Positions 7,032 through 12,759 of a stretch of DNA of 12,759 bases are shown piece after piece. A program made the translations under genes and the position numbers. The notes below the pieces were generated by a model that was given only the letters and a program-made list of their open reading frames with translations, was not told where the DNA came from and did no database searches. How positions within the stretch are numbered: position 1 is the stretch's first letter; each line of letters begins with the position of its first letter. The DNA comes from UKL13-2 sp043756275. GTDB lineage: Bacteria > Pseudomonadota > Gammaproteobacteria > Burkholderiales > Usitatibacteraceae. The stretch is taken from contig JAYURJ010000126.1 in assembly GCA_043756275.1 (NCBI GenBank), positions 1 to 12,759 on the forward strand, given 5' to 3'.

Positions 7032-7529
7032 TTATTTGAGGGCTTCAGCAGTGATCTTTTCTATCGTTGCATCGATGTCCTTGGCAGACGCTGCTGCGCC
7101 ACCAATCGCATAGCGCTGGTTTATGTAGGTTCCATTCGTGTAGCTCAACCAGACCTTCCCCATGGAGTCCTCCCATGCCACGGCTTTAAATGGAATGTCC
7201 AACGCCGCCAACGGCGCCTCCTTGATAATGTACGGTCCCCCTTTGCCACGACCAAAAATGAGCAGTTGATTGGGTGGTATCTCCACGTTCACCTTCTTCG
7301 ATAGCGCCTGCCAGTCAACCCGGTTGAAAATGTTCGCACCGACAGACTTGGCGGCTGCTTCCATACGATCCATGGTTTCACTTACCGGGTATTTGCTTGG
7401 CTTGGTGACAATGCCACTGTTGGTGTCGAATACGCCGCCTTGGGTGACCGTGGGTGTTGTCGCGCAGCCGGCGAGCAGCAGCAAGGCAGTTCCCGCGATA
7501 AACAAGGCTTTCAATTTTGGTTCCTTCAT
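7032..7529 (-). CDS. DUF302 family lipoprotein
   Basis: Predicted outer-membrane or periplasmic lipoprotein of 165 residues. A charged start (MKEPKLK), a hydrophobic stretch and the lipobox LLAGC put the lipidated Cys at 22; Ala at +2 favours outer-membrane sorting. After a Thr/Val-rich linker comes a DUF302-like domain: METMDRMEAAAKSVGANIF-type helix, VDWQALSKKVNVEIPPNQLLIFGRGKGG, then AALDIPFKAVAWEDSMGKVWLSYTNGTYI. The function of DUF302 proteins is not known to me. AAGGAG at 7543-7538 (minus) lies eight bases before the ATG. A 75-base leader separates it from the upstream attC, long enough for a cassette-borne promoter, though none is convincing. It is a self-contained exported-protein cassette. 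Confidence 0.87.
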   Translation of the reverse strand: MKEPKLKALFIAGTALLLLAGCATTPTVTQGGVFDTNSGIVTKPSKYPVSETMDRMEAAAKSVGANIFNRVDWQALSKKVNVEIPPNQLLIFGRGKGGPYIIKEAPLAALDIPFKAVAWEDSMGKVWLSYTNGTYINQRYAIGGAAASAKDIDATIEKITAEALK

Positions 7530-7604
7530 CTCTATTACTCCTTATCGTATTGCCACAAGTGAATCCTGCCGTTTGTAACCGTCTCCTTGTGGAAGAGACG
7601 CGGA

Positions 7605-7685
7605 GCCCAACGACCAAGGTAAAAGGTGCCGCGCTTTTGCGGCGTCCAGCGACCGAAGGGAGCGATTTTGACCGCCGTGTTAGAC
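7605..7685 (-). mobile_element. attC site 3 (81 bp)
   Basis: On the minus strand, from R'' GTCTAAC (7685-7679) to R' GTTGGGC (7611-7605). Inner arms GGTAAAA (7618-7624) and TTTTGACC (7666-7673) pair with one extra C on the R'' side, followed by a longer GC-rich centre that can fold further. R'' begins just after the stop (7687-7689) of the membrane-protein gene, and R' marks the start of the DUF302 cassette. Confidence 0.82.
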
Positions 7686-7686
7686 C

Positions 7687-8073
7687 TCACTTGAGAAATT
7701 GTAAAGCCACGTTTGCTGCACACCACAGACCAGCGGAGGCAAAGGCTATGCATACGAATAGTATGCCGACGGTGCGGGCCTTGACGAATAGGTGAAAGTA
7801 CCTTGGATCGCAGAGCGTCGCAATTTTAATGATGGCGAAGAGGAGGAACGCAAGGCCAAGCAACGTAAAGCCCGCGCTTGGTAATGCGAACAGCGCCAAC
7901 CGGAGCGAAGAACTCTGTAGGCTTAGTGCCAATGAATCAGGCGTCTGTGCAACAACCTGCATTGCCATTGAACCGAACTGCAGGCCAAGAAACAAGCATA
8001 AGGCAGACGTACATGCGGCAAGGAACATGCGCTCCCAGCGCATGACTGGTGTGTCAGGAAAAGGTGATCTCAT
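7687..8073 (-). CDS. Small integral membrane protein (cassette-encoded)
   Basis: A 128-residue protein with three hydrophobic segments at about 16-40, 58-84 and 100-125, separated by short polar turns and ending LQFLK. It should sit in the inner membrane. I recognise no family. ATG 8073 is used; an alternative at 8043 (MRWERMF) would shorten it by ten residues, and neither has a strong Shine-Dalgarno. The stop sits two bases before attC site 3. About 110 bases of leader separate the start from the predicted cassette edge at 8192. Coding status rests on the open frame, a coherent membrane topology and the position before an attC. Confidence 0.65.
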   Translation of the reverse strand: MRSPFPDTPVMRWERMFLAACTSALCLFLGLQFGSMAMQVVAQTPDSLALSLQSSSLRLALFALPSAGFTLLGLAFLLFAIIKIATLCDPRYFHLFVKARTVGILFVCIAFASAGLWCAANVALQFLK

Positions 8074-8152
8074 TCGGAAGCAACCTGACTTTAGGTTCCG
8101 CGCGAGGCGAAACGTGGGAAGGGGTGGGCATTGTGAGTTCTAACTAGTTTTC

Positions 8153-8188
8153 GACACCAAATCGCTGTCTACCATCCCGGTTGGTGTC
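8153..8188. repeat. 8-bp perfect inverted repeat in the leader of the first cassette
   Basis: GACACCAA (8153-8160) and TTGGTGTC (8181-8188) are exact complements 20 bases apart. The right arm overlaps the predicted cassette-edge box GTCTAAC at 8186-8192. It could be an operator or a leader hairpin of the membrane-protein cassette. It lacks the box pair needed for an attC. Confidence 0.4.
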
Positions 8189-8210
8189 TAACTTCCCGGA
8201 ACCAGCTGCC

Positions 8211-8239
8211 TTGAAACCCTTGACAGGCGCGGGTTTCAA
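8211..8239. repeat. 9-bp perfect palindrome at the right edge of the array
   Basis: TTGAAACCC (8211-8219) and GGGTTTCAA (8231-8239) flank an 11-base loop, 18 bases from the predicted insertion point at 8192. There is no T-run, so an intrinsic terminator is unlikely. Its position is where an attI site or a decayed attC would lie, but I cannot identify either. Confidence 0.4.
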
Positions 8240-8288
8240 TCAATGTGCCATGTGAATTGATGGTACTAACAAAAGCGTGAAAAAACAC

Positions 8289-8390
8289 ATGCGGCCCGAG
8301 CAGTCTGAACGCATCCTACATCAGTTACGCGAACGTAATTGGGAACAACCGGGACCTCGGATAATTTCCGACAAGAGGATCAGCTCGTAG
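8289..8390 (+). pseudogene. 33-codon ORF fragment, divergent from the cassettes
   Basis: MRPEQSERILHQLRERNWEQPGPRIIS... runs for 33 codons, with a possible GTG start four codons earlier at 8277. Its stop codon is the first TAG of the REP-like palindrome at 8387, as if that element had replaced the rest of a gene. It points away from the cassettes, where an integron integrase would start, but the residues do not convincingly match IntI. It could be non-coding. Confidence 0.25.
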
Positions 8391-8478
8391 GTTGGGTTAG
8401 GCGTAGCCGTAACCCAACGCGTTCCCGGTAGTTGCGACCATTGTTGGGTTACGACGCTGCGCGTCTAACCCAACCTAC
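8387..8478. repeat. Double REP-like palindromic element
   Basis: Two hairpin units share the arms GTTGGGTTA/TAACCCAAC: unit 1 at 8391-8399 with 8410-8418, and unit 2 at 8443-8451 with 8466-8474 (inner GACGC/GCGTC). The outer ends GTAGGTTGGGTTA (8387-8399) and TAACCCAACCTAC (8466-8478) are exact complements. This GTTGGGTTA palindrome type is, to my knowledge, a common dispersed repeat in proteobacteria. It sits between the array and the 3' end of the gspE-like gene (8536), where it could stop or stabilise that transcript. Confidence 0.75.
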
Positions 8479-8535
8479 ATTCCTATTACTGATCGCTGAT
8501 ATTGGGCCTACTCCCACTGACGCCGCCGGACAGCA

Positions 8536-10383
8536 TCACGCCGACGGCGCAACCTTCAACACTTCTTCCATCGTCGTAACGCCTTGCGCAACTTTCATCG
8601 CACCCGACAGACGCAGCGGTTTCATGCCTGATCGATACGCTTCCGCGCGAACAGCAGCCAAGTCAGTCCGGTCGGTAATGAGCTTTTTCAATTCGGACGT
8701 CATCAGCAGGATTTCGTAGATACCGATACGCCCCATGTAGCCGGTGTTACGACATTCCAAACAACCGACTGGTTTGTAAATATGCGTCGGTGCCTCCCCC
8801 TTCCACGGCGCGACAGTCTCGTGCCAGATTTTGATCTGCACCGGGTCATCGAACGGGACTTTCTCCTTGCAATGCGGGCACAGCGTGCGCACCAGCCGCT
8901 GTGCCATCACGCCCAGCAGCGTTGAGGTCAACAGATAAGCAGGCGCGCCGAGGTCCAAAAGACGCGCGACTGCGGTAGGGGCATCGTTGGTGTGCAATGT
9001 GGAGAGCACCAGATGGCCCGTCAACGCGGACTGGATCGCCATTTCGGCCGTCTCGAGATCGCGTATCTCGCCGATCATGATGATGTCCGGGTCTTGGCGC
9101 ATCAAGGCGCGTACGCCCTCGGCGAAGCCCAGATCGATCTGTGCCTGTACCTGCATCTGATTGAGCGAACCTTCGATCATTTCAATCGGGTCTTCAATCG
9201 TGCAGACGTTGACTTCGGGTGTGGCGAGCTGCTTCAGCGTCGAATAAAGCGTGGTGGTTTTACCTGAACCAGTCGGGCCGGTCACGAGCACGATGCCGCC
9301 GGGATTGGCGATCAGCGTCTGCCATTTTTCGTAATCCTCGGGTGAGAAACCCAGCTCCGAAAAATCACGCACCAGCACATCGGGATCGAAAATCCGCATG
9401 ACCAGTTTTTCGCCGTGCGCGGTGGGCAGCGTAGACAAACGCAGCTCGATCTCTTGGCCGTCGGGCATGCGGGTCTTGATGCGCCCATCCTGTGGACGAC
9501 GTTTCTCCACCACATCCATGCGACCCAGAATCTTGATGCGCGAGGTCATGGCAACGGCCACGGTGGCCGGCACCTGATAAACCTGATGCAACACGCCATC
9601 GATACGAAACCTGATGATGGCAACATCACGACGCGGCTCTACATGAATGTCTGATGCGCGCTGGTCGAACGCGTACTGCCAGAGCCAGTCAACGAGGGTG
9701 ACGATGTGATGATCATTGGCATCGAGCGTTCGTCCTGCTTTGCCGAGCTCAACGAGTTGCTCAAAATCGTTGATGCGCCCAGCGCCGCCGTCATTTTTTT
9801 CCGCGCGCTTCACCGATCGAGCGAGGTTGTAGAACTCACCCACGTAGCGCGCGATATCCTGCGGATTGGCGATCACGACCTTGATATTGAATTTCAACAT
9901 ATCGCCCAGCTCGCGCTGCCAGGCAGACATGAATGGTTCGCTGGTTGCGATGACCACATCTCTGCCACGAACTTCGACTGGCAAAATATTACGCTTGGAT
10001 GCGTAGTCAGACGACATCACATCGGTCACCGCACGCATGTCTATTTTTAGCGGATCGATGTGGTAATAGGCCAACTCAACGCGGCCGGCCATCCATTCAG
10101 TCAGGCGTTCGATATCGAGGTTGCGCTGGGGTGGCTTTAGCGATTTCAGTTTTGCGTTCACAGCGATCACGAGCGGATGCGCGTCCGATGGCGTGGTGCG
10201 CCAATCTTTCAACGCACGATCCGCCTCGACCTGGGGGATGTAACCATCTTCAACCAGCGCCGTAAGCACCTCCGGCAGGGTCACGCGACGTTCAGTTTTG
10301 TTACGCCCAACCGGTTCCAGCACCGGGGCGGCGATCACTGGTTTGGTTGATGCGATTTTCGGTGCTGGTGCAGGAATGGCCAT
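8536..10383 (-). CDS. GspE/PilB-family secretion or pilus assembly ATPase
   Basis: Cytoplasmic hexameric ATPase of the type II secretion/type IV pilus family, 615 residues. An N-terminal GspE-like region (about 90-185) is followed by the ATPase core: Walker A GPTGSGKT (369-376), Asp box TIEDPIE, Walker B DPDIIMIGEIRD (431-442) and His box TGHLVLSTLHTND. A zinc-binding loop has CPHC (502-505) and CLEC (541-544) ahead of RNTGYMGRIGIYE. The first ~35 residues are Ala/Pro-rich and probably flexible. ATG 10383 is used; two TTG codons just upstream are less likely, and AGGA precedes it. It follows hutG by 11 bases, with no other secretion or pilin genes in view, so the machine it serves is unknown. 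Confidence 0.92.
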   Translation of the reverse strand: MAIPAPAPKIASTKPVIAAPVLEPVGRNKTERRVTLPEVLTALVEDGYIPQVEADRALKDWRTTPSDAHPLVIAVNAKLKSLKPPQRNLDIERLTEWMAGRVELAYYHIDPLKIDMRAVTDVMSSDYASKRNILPVEVRGRDVVIATSEPFMSAWQRELGDMLKFNIKVVIANPQDIARYVGEFYNLARSVKRAEKNDGGAGRINDFEQLVELGKAGRTLDANDHHIVTLVDWLWQYAFDQRASDIHVEPRRDVAIIRFRIDGVLHQVYQVPATVAVAMTSRIKILGRMDVVEKRRPQDGRIKTRMPDGQEIELRLSTLPTAHGEKLVMRIFDPDVLVRDFSELGFSPEDYEKWQTLIANPGGIVLVTGPTGSGKTTTLYSTLKQLATPEVNVCTIEDPIEMIEGSLNQMQVQAQIDLGFAEGVRALMRQDPDIIMIGEIRDLETAEMAIQSALTGHLVLSTLHTNDAPTAVARLLDLGAPAYLLTSTLLGVMAQRLVRTLCPHCKEKVPFDDPVQIKIWHETVAPWKGEAPTHIYKPVGCLECRNTGYMGRIGIYEILLMTSELKKLITDRTDLAAVRAEAYRSGMKPLRLSGAMKVAQGVTTMEEVLKVAPSA

Positions 10384-10394
10384 CAACAATGATC

Positions 10395-11234
10395 CTATTT
10401 TTTTGCTTCCGCACCAAGCGATGCGTAGGTTGTCAGCAACTGTTCACACAATATTTTCAATACCGCTTTCAATCGCGCGGCACGCAGCACATCGTATTGA
10501 TGCGGTTCTGCCTCATCCATATAGCAAATCTGTGCCATTTCCAGTTGCAGTGCATGCACGGCATCAGCGGGTACGCCGTAATGCCGCGTGATGTAGCCGC
10601 CTTTGAAGCGTCCATTATGTACCGCCGTGAATCCATCTGCATGCGAGAGTACGTGAATCGCTGCATTCGCCAGCGCGGGGTCACAGCTTCTGCCATCCGC
10701 TGACCCCAGATTCAAGTCCGGCAACCGCCCTGCAAAAAATCGCGGTGCCTCACTGACGATGGAATGCCCATCGAGCAAAATACAGATGCCATGCTTCGCC
10801 TTGATACGCGCGATTTCGGCAGAAAGCTGTCGATGATAAGGCTGCCAATATTGTTCAACACGCGAAGCGATGGCGGCATCATCAGGTTGCAGCCCGGACT
10901 TGTAAATGGGCTCATCATGGAACGTGGCGGTTGGGCAGATTTCGGTGTTACTGGCACCTGGATAAAGTGCGCCGCCAGAGGGATCCCGATTCAGGTCAAC
11001 AACGATGCGCGAATGCGTCGCGGTCATCAATGTTCCGCCCATTGCCGGGACAAAGTCGTAGAGCTTGTCGACATGCCAATCGGTATCGGGAACACACGCG
11101 CCCGCCGCTGTGAGCTTCTGCGCAATGAGTGGCGGCAAATAGGTGCCCGCGTGCGGCACGTTGACGATCAGCGGTAACTCCGAGACATCGGGTAAACCGC
11201 GCTCGATCCGCCAAAGATTTGCGGCGACACTCAT
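10395..11234 (-). CDS. hutG: N-formylglutamate deformylase HutG
   Basis: Hydrolyses N-formyl-L-glutamate to glutamate and formate, the last step of the five-enzyme histidine degradation route. The 279 residues contain the FGase motifs in order: NVPHAG (25-30), DTDWHVDKLYD (50-60), SRIVVDLNRDP (75-85), LLDGHS (153-158), LPDLNLGS (171-178) and KGGYITRHYG (211-220). His and Asp residues in these motifs are the expected metal and catalytic ligands. The ATG overlaps the hutI stop in an ATGA arrangement, so I reject the longer frame that begins 93 bases upstream inside hutI. Its presence with hutF fits the formimidoylglutamate deiminase route rather than the one-step formiminoglutamase route. Confidence 0.93.
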   Translation of the reverse strand: MSVAANLWRIERGLPDVSELPLIVNVPHAGTYLPPLIAQKLTAAGACVPDTDWHVDKLYDFVPAMGGTLMTATHSRIVVDLNRDPSGGALYPGASNTEICPTATFHDEPIYKSGLQPDDAAIASRVEQYWQPYHRQLSAEIARIKAKHGICILLDGHSIVSEAPRFFAGRLPDLNLGSADGRSCDPALANAAIHVLSHADGFTAVHNGRFKGGYITRHYGVPADAVHALQLEMAQICYMDEAEPHQYDVLRAARLKAVLKILCEQLLTTYASLGAEAKK

Positions 11235-12448
11235 TTTCGTTCCCGTCCATTGGCGACAATTCGTTGTGGTCTGATGCCGCCCATCCAGTAACAAAGTTCT
11301 GCCGGTGAATTGATATTCCAAACACACCAGTCCGCCCGCTGGCCCACTGCAAGCGTGCCACGGTCATGATGCAAACCCAGCGCGCGCGCCGCATTCACGG
11401 TAACGCCGCGTAGTACCTCGGTCGGCGTCAATCTGAACAAGGTACACGCCAGATGCATGTTCGCTTGCAGCGAAACAATCGGGGACGTGCCGGGATTGAG
11501 ATCACTTGCGACTGCAATCGGCACGCCCGATTTTCGCAACGCGTCAATCGGCGGAAGTTTGGTTTCGCGCAATACGTAGAACGCGCCGGGCAGCAGCACA
11601 GCAACAGTATCGGCCTTCGCCATTGATGCCACGCCCGCATCGTCGAGGTGTTCAAGATGGTCAGCAGACAATGCACTGAAATCGGCGGCCAACGCCGCGC
11701 CATACTGATTGGACAACTGTTCGGCATGCAGTTTTACCGGTAAACCGAGTCGCGTGGCAGCTTCAAAAAATCGCTGCGTTTGCGCCCGCGTGAAGCCGAT
11801 CTGATCGCAAAAAGCATCCACCGCATCGGCAAGTTTTTCTATCGTAATGGCAGGCAACATTTCATTGCAAACGTAGTCGACATACGCATCCGCGCGTCCA
11901 GCAAACTCAGGCGGCAACGCATGCAATCCAAGAAATGTCGCCACTACATTGATCGCGTTACGATGGCCCAGTTTGCGGGCAACCCGCAACATCTTGCGCT
12001 CCGATTCCAAATCGAGTCCATATCCGGATTTGATTTCAATCGTCGTCACACCCTCGCGCATCAGCGCGTGCAGGCGCTGCTCGCTTTGCTCAATGAGTGT
12101 TGTTTCTGTCGCTGCCCGTGTGGCGCGCACGGTGGAGAGAATACCGCCACCGGCCTTGGCGATCGCTTCATAGCTGGCACCCTGCAGGCGCATTTCAAAT
12201 TCCTGCGCGCGGTTACCATTGAAAACGAGATGCGTGTGGCAATCGATCAAACCGGGCGTCAGCAGTGCCCCCGCGCAATCGTGCACGATCGCCGCATCTG
12301 CCATCGGCGCATCGGCTGCCTTTCCAATCCATGTGATCCGGTCGTTCTGCGACGCAATAGCGCCCTCCTCAATCAGACCGAGGCCGTCGCCCTGCATCGT
12401 GGCGATGCGTGCATTCGTCCAGAGCTGATCAAAAGGCGGTCGTTGCAT
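11231..12448 (-). CDS. hutI: Imidazolonepropionase HutI
   Basis: Amidohydrolase that opens imidazolone-5-propionate to N-formimidoyl-L-glutamate, the third step of histidine degradation. The 405 residues are full length. A short N-terminal beta domain is followed by the metal motif DCHTHLVF with His71 and His73, the substrate segment AGGGILSTVRATR (99-111), KLHAEQ with His241, SADHLEH with His264 and the catalytic SDLNPGTSP with Asp316. The C-terminal RADWCVWN segment closes the composite beta domain. It starts nine bases after the hutF stop and overlaps hutG by four, so the three are one transcript read right to left. No good Shine-Dalgarno precedes the ATG, which suggests translational coupling. 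Confidence 0.96.
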   Translation of the reverse strand: MQRPPFDQLWTNARIATMQGDGLGLIEEGAIASQNDRITWIGKAADAPMADAAIVHDCAGALLTPGLIDCHTHLVFNGNRAQEFEMRLQGASYEAIAKAGGGILSTVRATRAATETTLIEQSEQRLHALMREGVTTIEIKSGYGLDLESERKMLRVARKLGHRNAINVVATFLGLHALPPEFAGRADAYVDYVCNEMLPAITIEKLADAVDAFCDQIGFTRAQTQRFFEAATRLGLPVKLHAEQLSNQYGAALAADFSALSADHLEHLDDAGVASMAKADTVAVLLPGAFYVLRETKLPPIDALRKSGVPIAVASDLNPGTSPIVSLQANMHLACTLFRLTPTEVLRGVTVNAARALGLHHDRGTLAVGQRADWCVWNINSPAELCYWMGGIRPQRIVANGRERK

Positions 12449-12457
12449 CCGCGATGT

Positions 12458-12759
12458 TCAGTTCAATAGCCGTTTCAACGTCGCACGGTAGCGCGCCAAC
12501 GCAGCCCCCTCTTGCGCGTGCCGGCCCTCGCGCACCACCCATGCGCCGCCCACCATCACATCACGCACAGGTTGCCGTGACGGACCAAAGATTGCGGCAT
12601 CCAGCAGCGCATCGCCCGTATGTTCGGCTAGCGCCACATCATCGCTATTCATCACCACCAAATCAGCGCGGCAGTTTGCCGCAATCGCTCCCACATTCTG
12701 ACCGAGCGCTCTGGCACCACCTGCCAGCGCCTGCCGGTATAAACCGCCGCCGATGGAAT
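12458..12759 (-). CDS. hutF: Formimidoylglutamate deiminase HutF, C-terminal end (partial)
   Basis: The open frame enters from the right edge and ends at TGA (12458-12460). About 99 residues are visible: SIGGGLYRQALAGGARALGQNVGAIAANCRADLVVM, then a domain with DALLDAAIFG and VRDVMVGGAWVVREGRHAQE. This is the closing beta domain of an amidohydrolase, and the ALAGGARALG/RADLVV pattern fits HutF, which deaminates N-formimidoyl-glutamate to N-formylglutamate. Position upstream of hutI and hutG supports the call. Metal ligands lie outside the window. A GTG start at 12694 would give a small separate protein, but the frame continues upstream without interruption. Confidence 0.88.
   Translation of the reverse strand, partial: SIGGGLYRQALAGGARALGQNVGAIAANCRADLVVMNSDDVALAEHTGDALLDAAIFGPSRQPVRDVMVGGAWVVREGRHAQEGAALARYRATLKRLLN

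Larger units (their letters stand above)
5922..8192 (-). mobile_element. Integron gene-cassette array without a visible integrase (CALIN-like)
   Basis: Read on the minus strand, four short genes follow each other, with attC-like palindromes after the first three. The cassette boundaries predicted from the boxes are about 8192-7680, 7610-6995 and 6936-6187, then a last cassette starting at about 6191. For the three complete cassettes the 5' box and the 3' R'' box are exact complements: GTTAGAC (8192-8186) with GTCTAAC (7685-7679); GTTGGGC (7611-7605) with GCCCAAC (7000-6994); GTTAGAG (6937-6931) with CTCTAAC (6242-6236). No intI or proven attI is present on either side within the window. The genes are unrelated to one another and to the housekeeping flanks. 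Confidence 0.82.

Noticed and set aside
8153..8192. Fourth attC site
   Set aside because: The inverted repeat is good, but no RYYYAAC/GTTRRRY pair brackets it; the only box overlaps one arm.
8289..8390. Remnant of an integron integrase
   Set aside because: Position and direction fit, but the 33 residues lack recognisable IntI motifs, so it is not called.
8387..8478. attC pair or CRISPR-like repeat
   Set aside because: Both units are symmetrical palindromes with identical arms and no spacer array; a REP-like element explains them better.
11235..11327. Longer HutG starting at 11327
   Set aside because: The extra 31 residues overlap hutI and do not look like HutG; the ATG at 11234 in the ATGA overlap is the natural start.
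12458..12694. Stand-alone 78-residue protein starting at GTG 12694
   Set aside because: The frame continues without a stop to the window edge and reads as HutF sequence, so it is the end of a longer gene.

Overview
The window looks like a chromosomal segment of a betaproteobacterium (Burkholderiales/Nitrosomonadales type). The basis is gene content and order: an aat-bpt N-degron pair beside quinone-dependent pyrD, a short soluble RsxB directly followed by nth and a DUF1841 gene, and a five-step histidine utilisation cluster (hutF-hutI-hutG). No database search was possible, so the taxon is inference.

Layout. 1-209 is the 3' end of an unrecognised gene. 210-1641 holds aat and bpt, two aminoacyl-tRNA-protein transferases that add N-terminal destabilising residues. 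1671-1934 (minus) is a decayed C-terminal scrap of an EAL-domain protein. 1968-5791 is a compact plus-strand run: pyrD, ald, rsxB, nth and a DUF1841 gene, with gaps of a few bases or short overlaps. 5792-8535 is accessory DNA. 8536-12759 (minus) is the end of hutF, then hutI, hutG and an orphan GspE/PilB-type ATPase.

The accessory part is best read as an integron gene-cassette array on the minus strand. Four small unrelated genes (an 80-residue soluble protein, a frameshifted Abi-alpha/DUF4393-like protein, a DUF302 lipoprotein and a small membrane protein) are separated by three palindromic attC-like sites at 6186-6242, 6931-7000 and 7605-7685. Each site is bounded by RYYYAAC/GTTRRRY-type boxes. 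The box at the 5' edge of each internal cassette is the exact complement of the R'' box at its 3' edge, as expected if each cassette carries its own attC. In all three sites the unpaired extra base lies on the same (R'') side when read on the minus strand, which agrees with gene direction. No integron integrase is visible, so within this window it looks like a CALIN (attC cluster lacking an integrase) or an eroded integron. The left-most cassette has no recognisable attC of its own, and the right edge has palindromes, a 33-codon ORF fragment and a double REP-like palindrome.

How the genes work together. Aat and Bpt feed the ClpS/ClpAP N-degron route. PyrD carries out the fourth step of pyrimidine synthesis. 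Ald interconverts alanine with pyruvate plus ammonia. RsxB and Nth are both Fe-S proteins, one for electron transfer and one for base-excision repair. HutI, HutF and HutG convert imidazolonepropionate to glutamate, ammonia and formate. The cassette genes are probably acquired; the Abi-alpha-like one may be a broken phage-defence gene.
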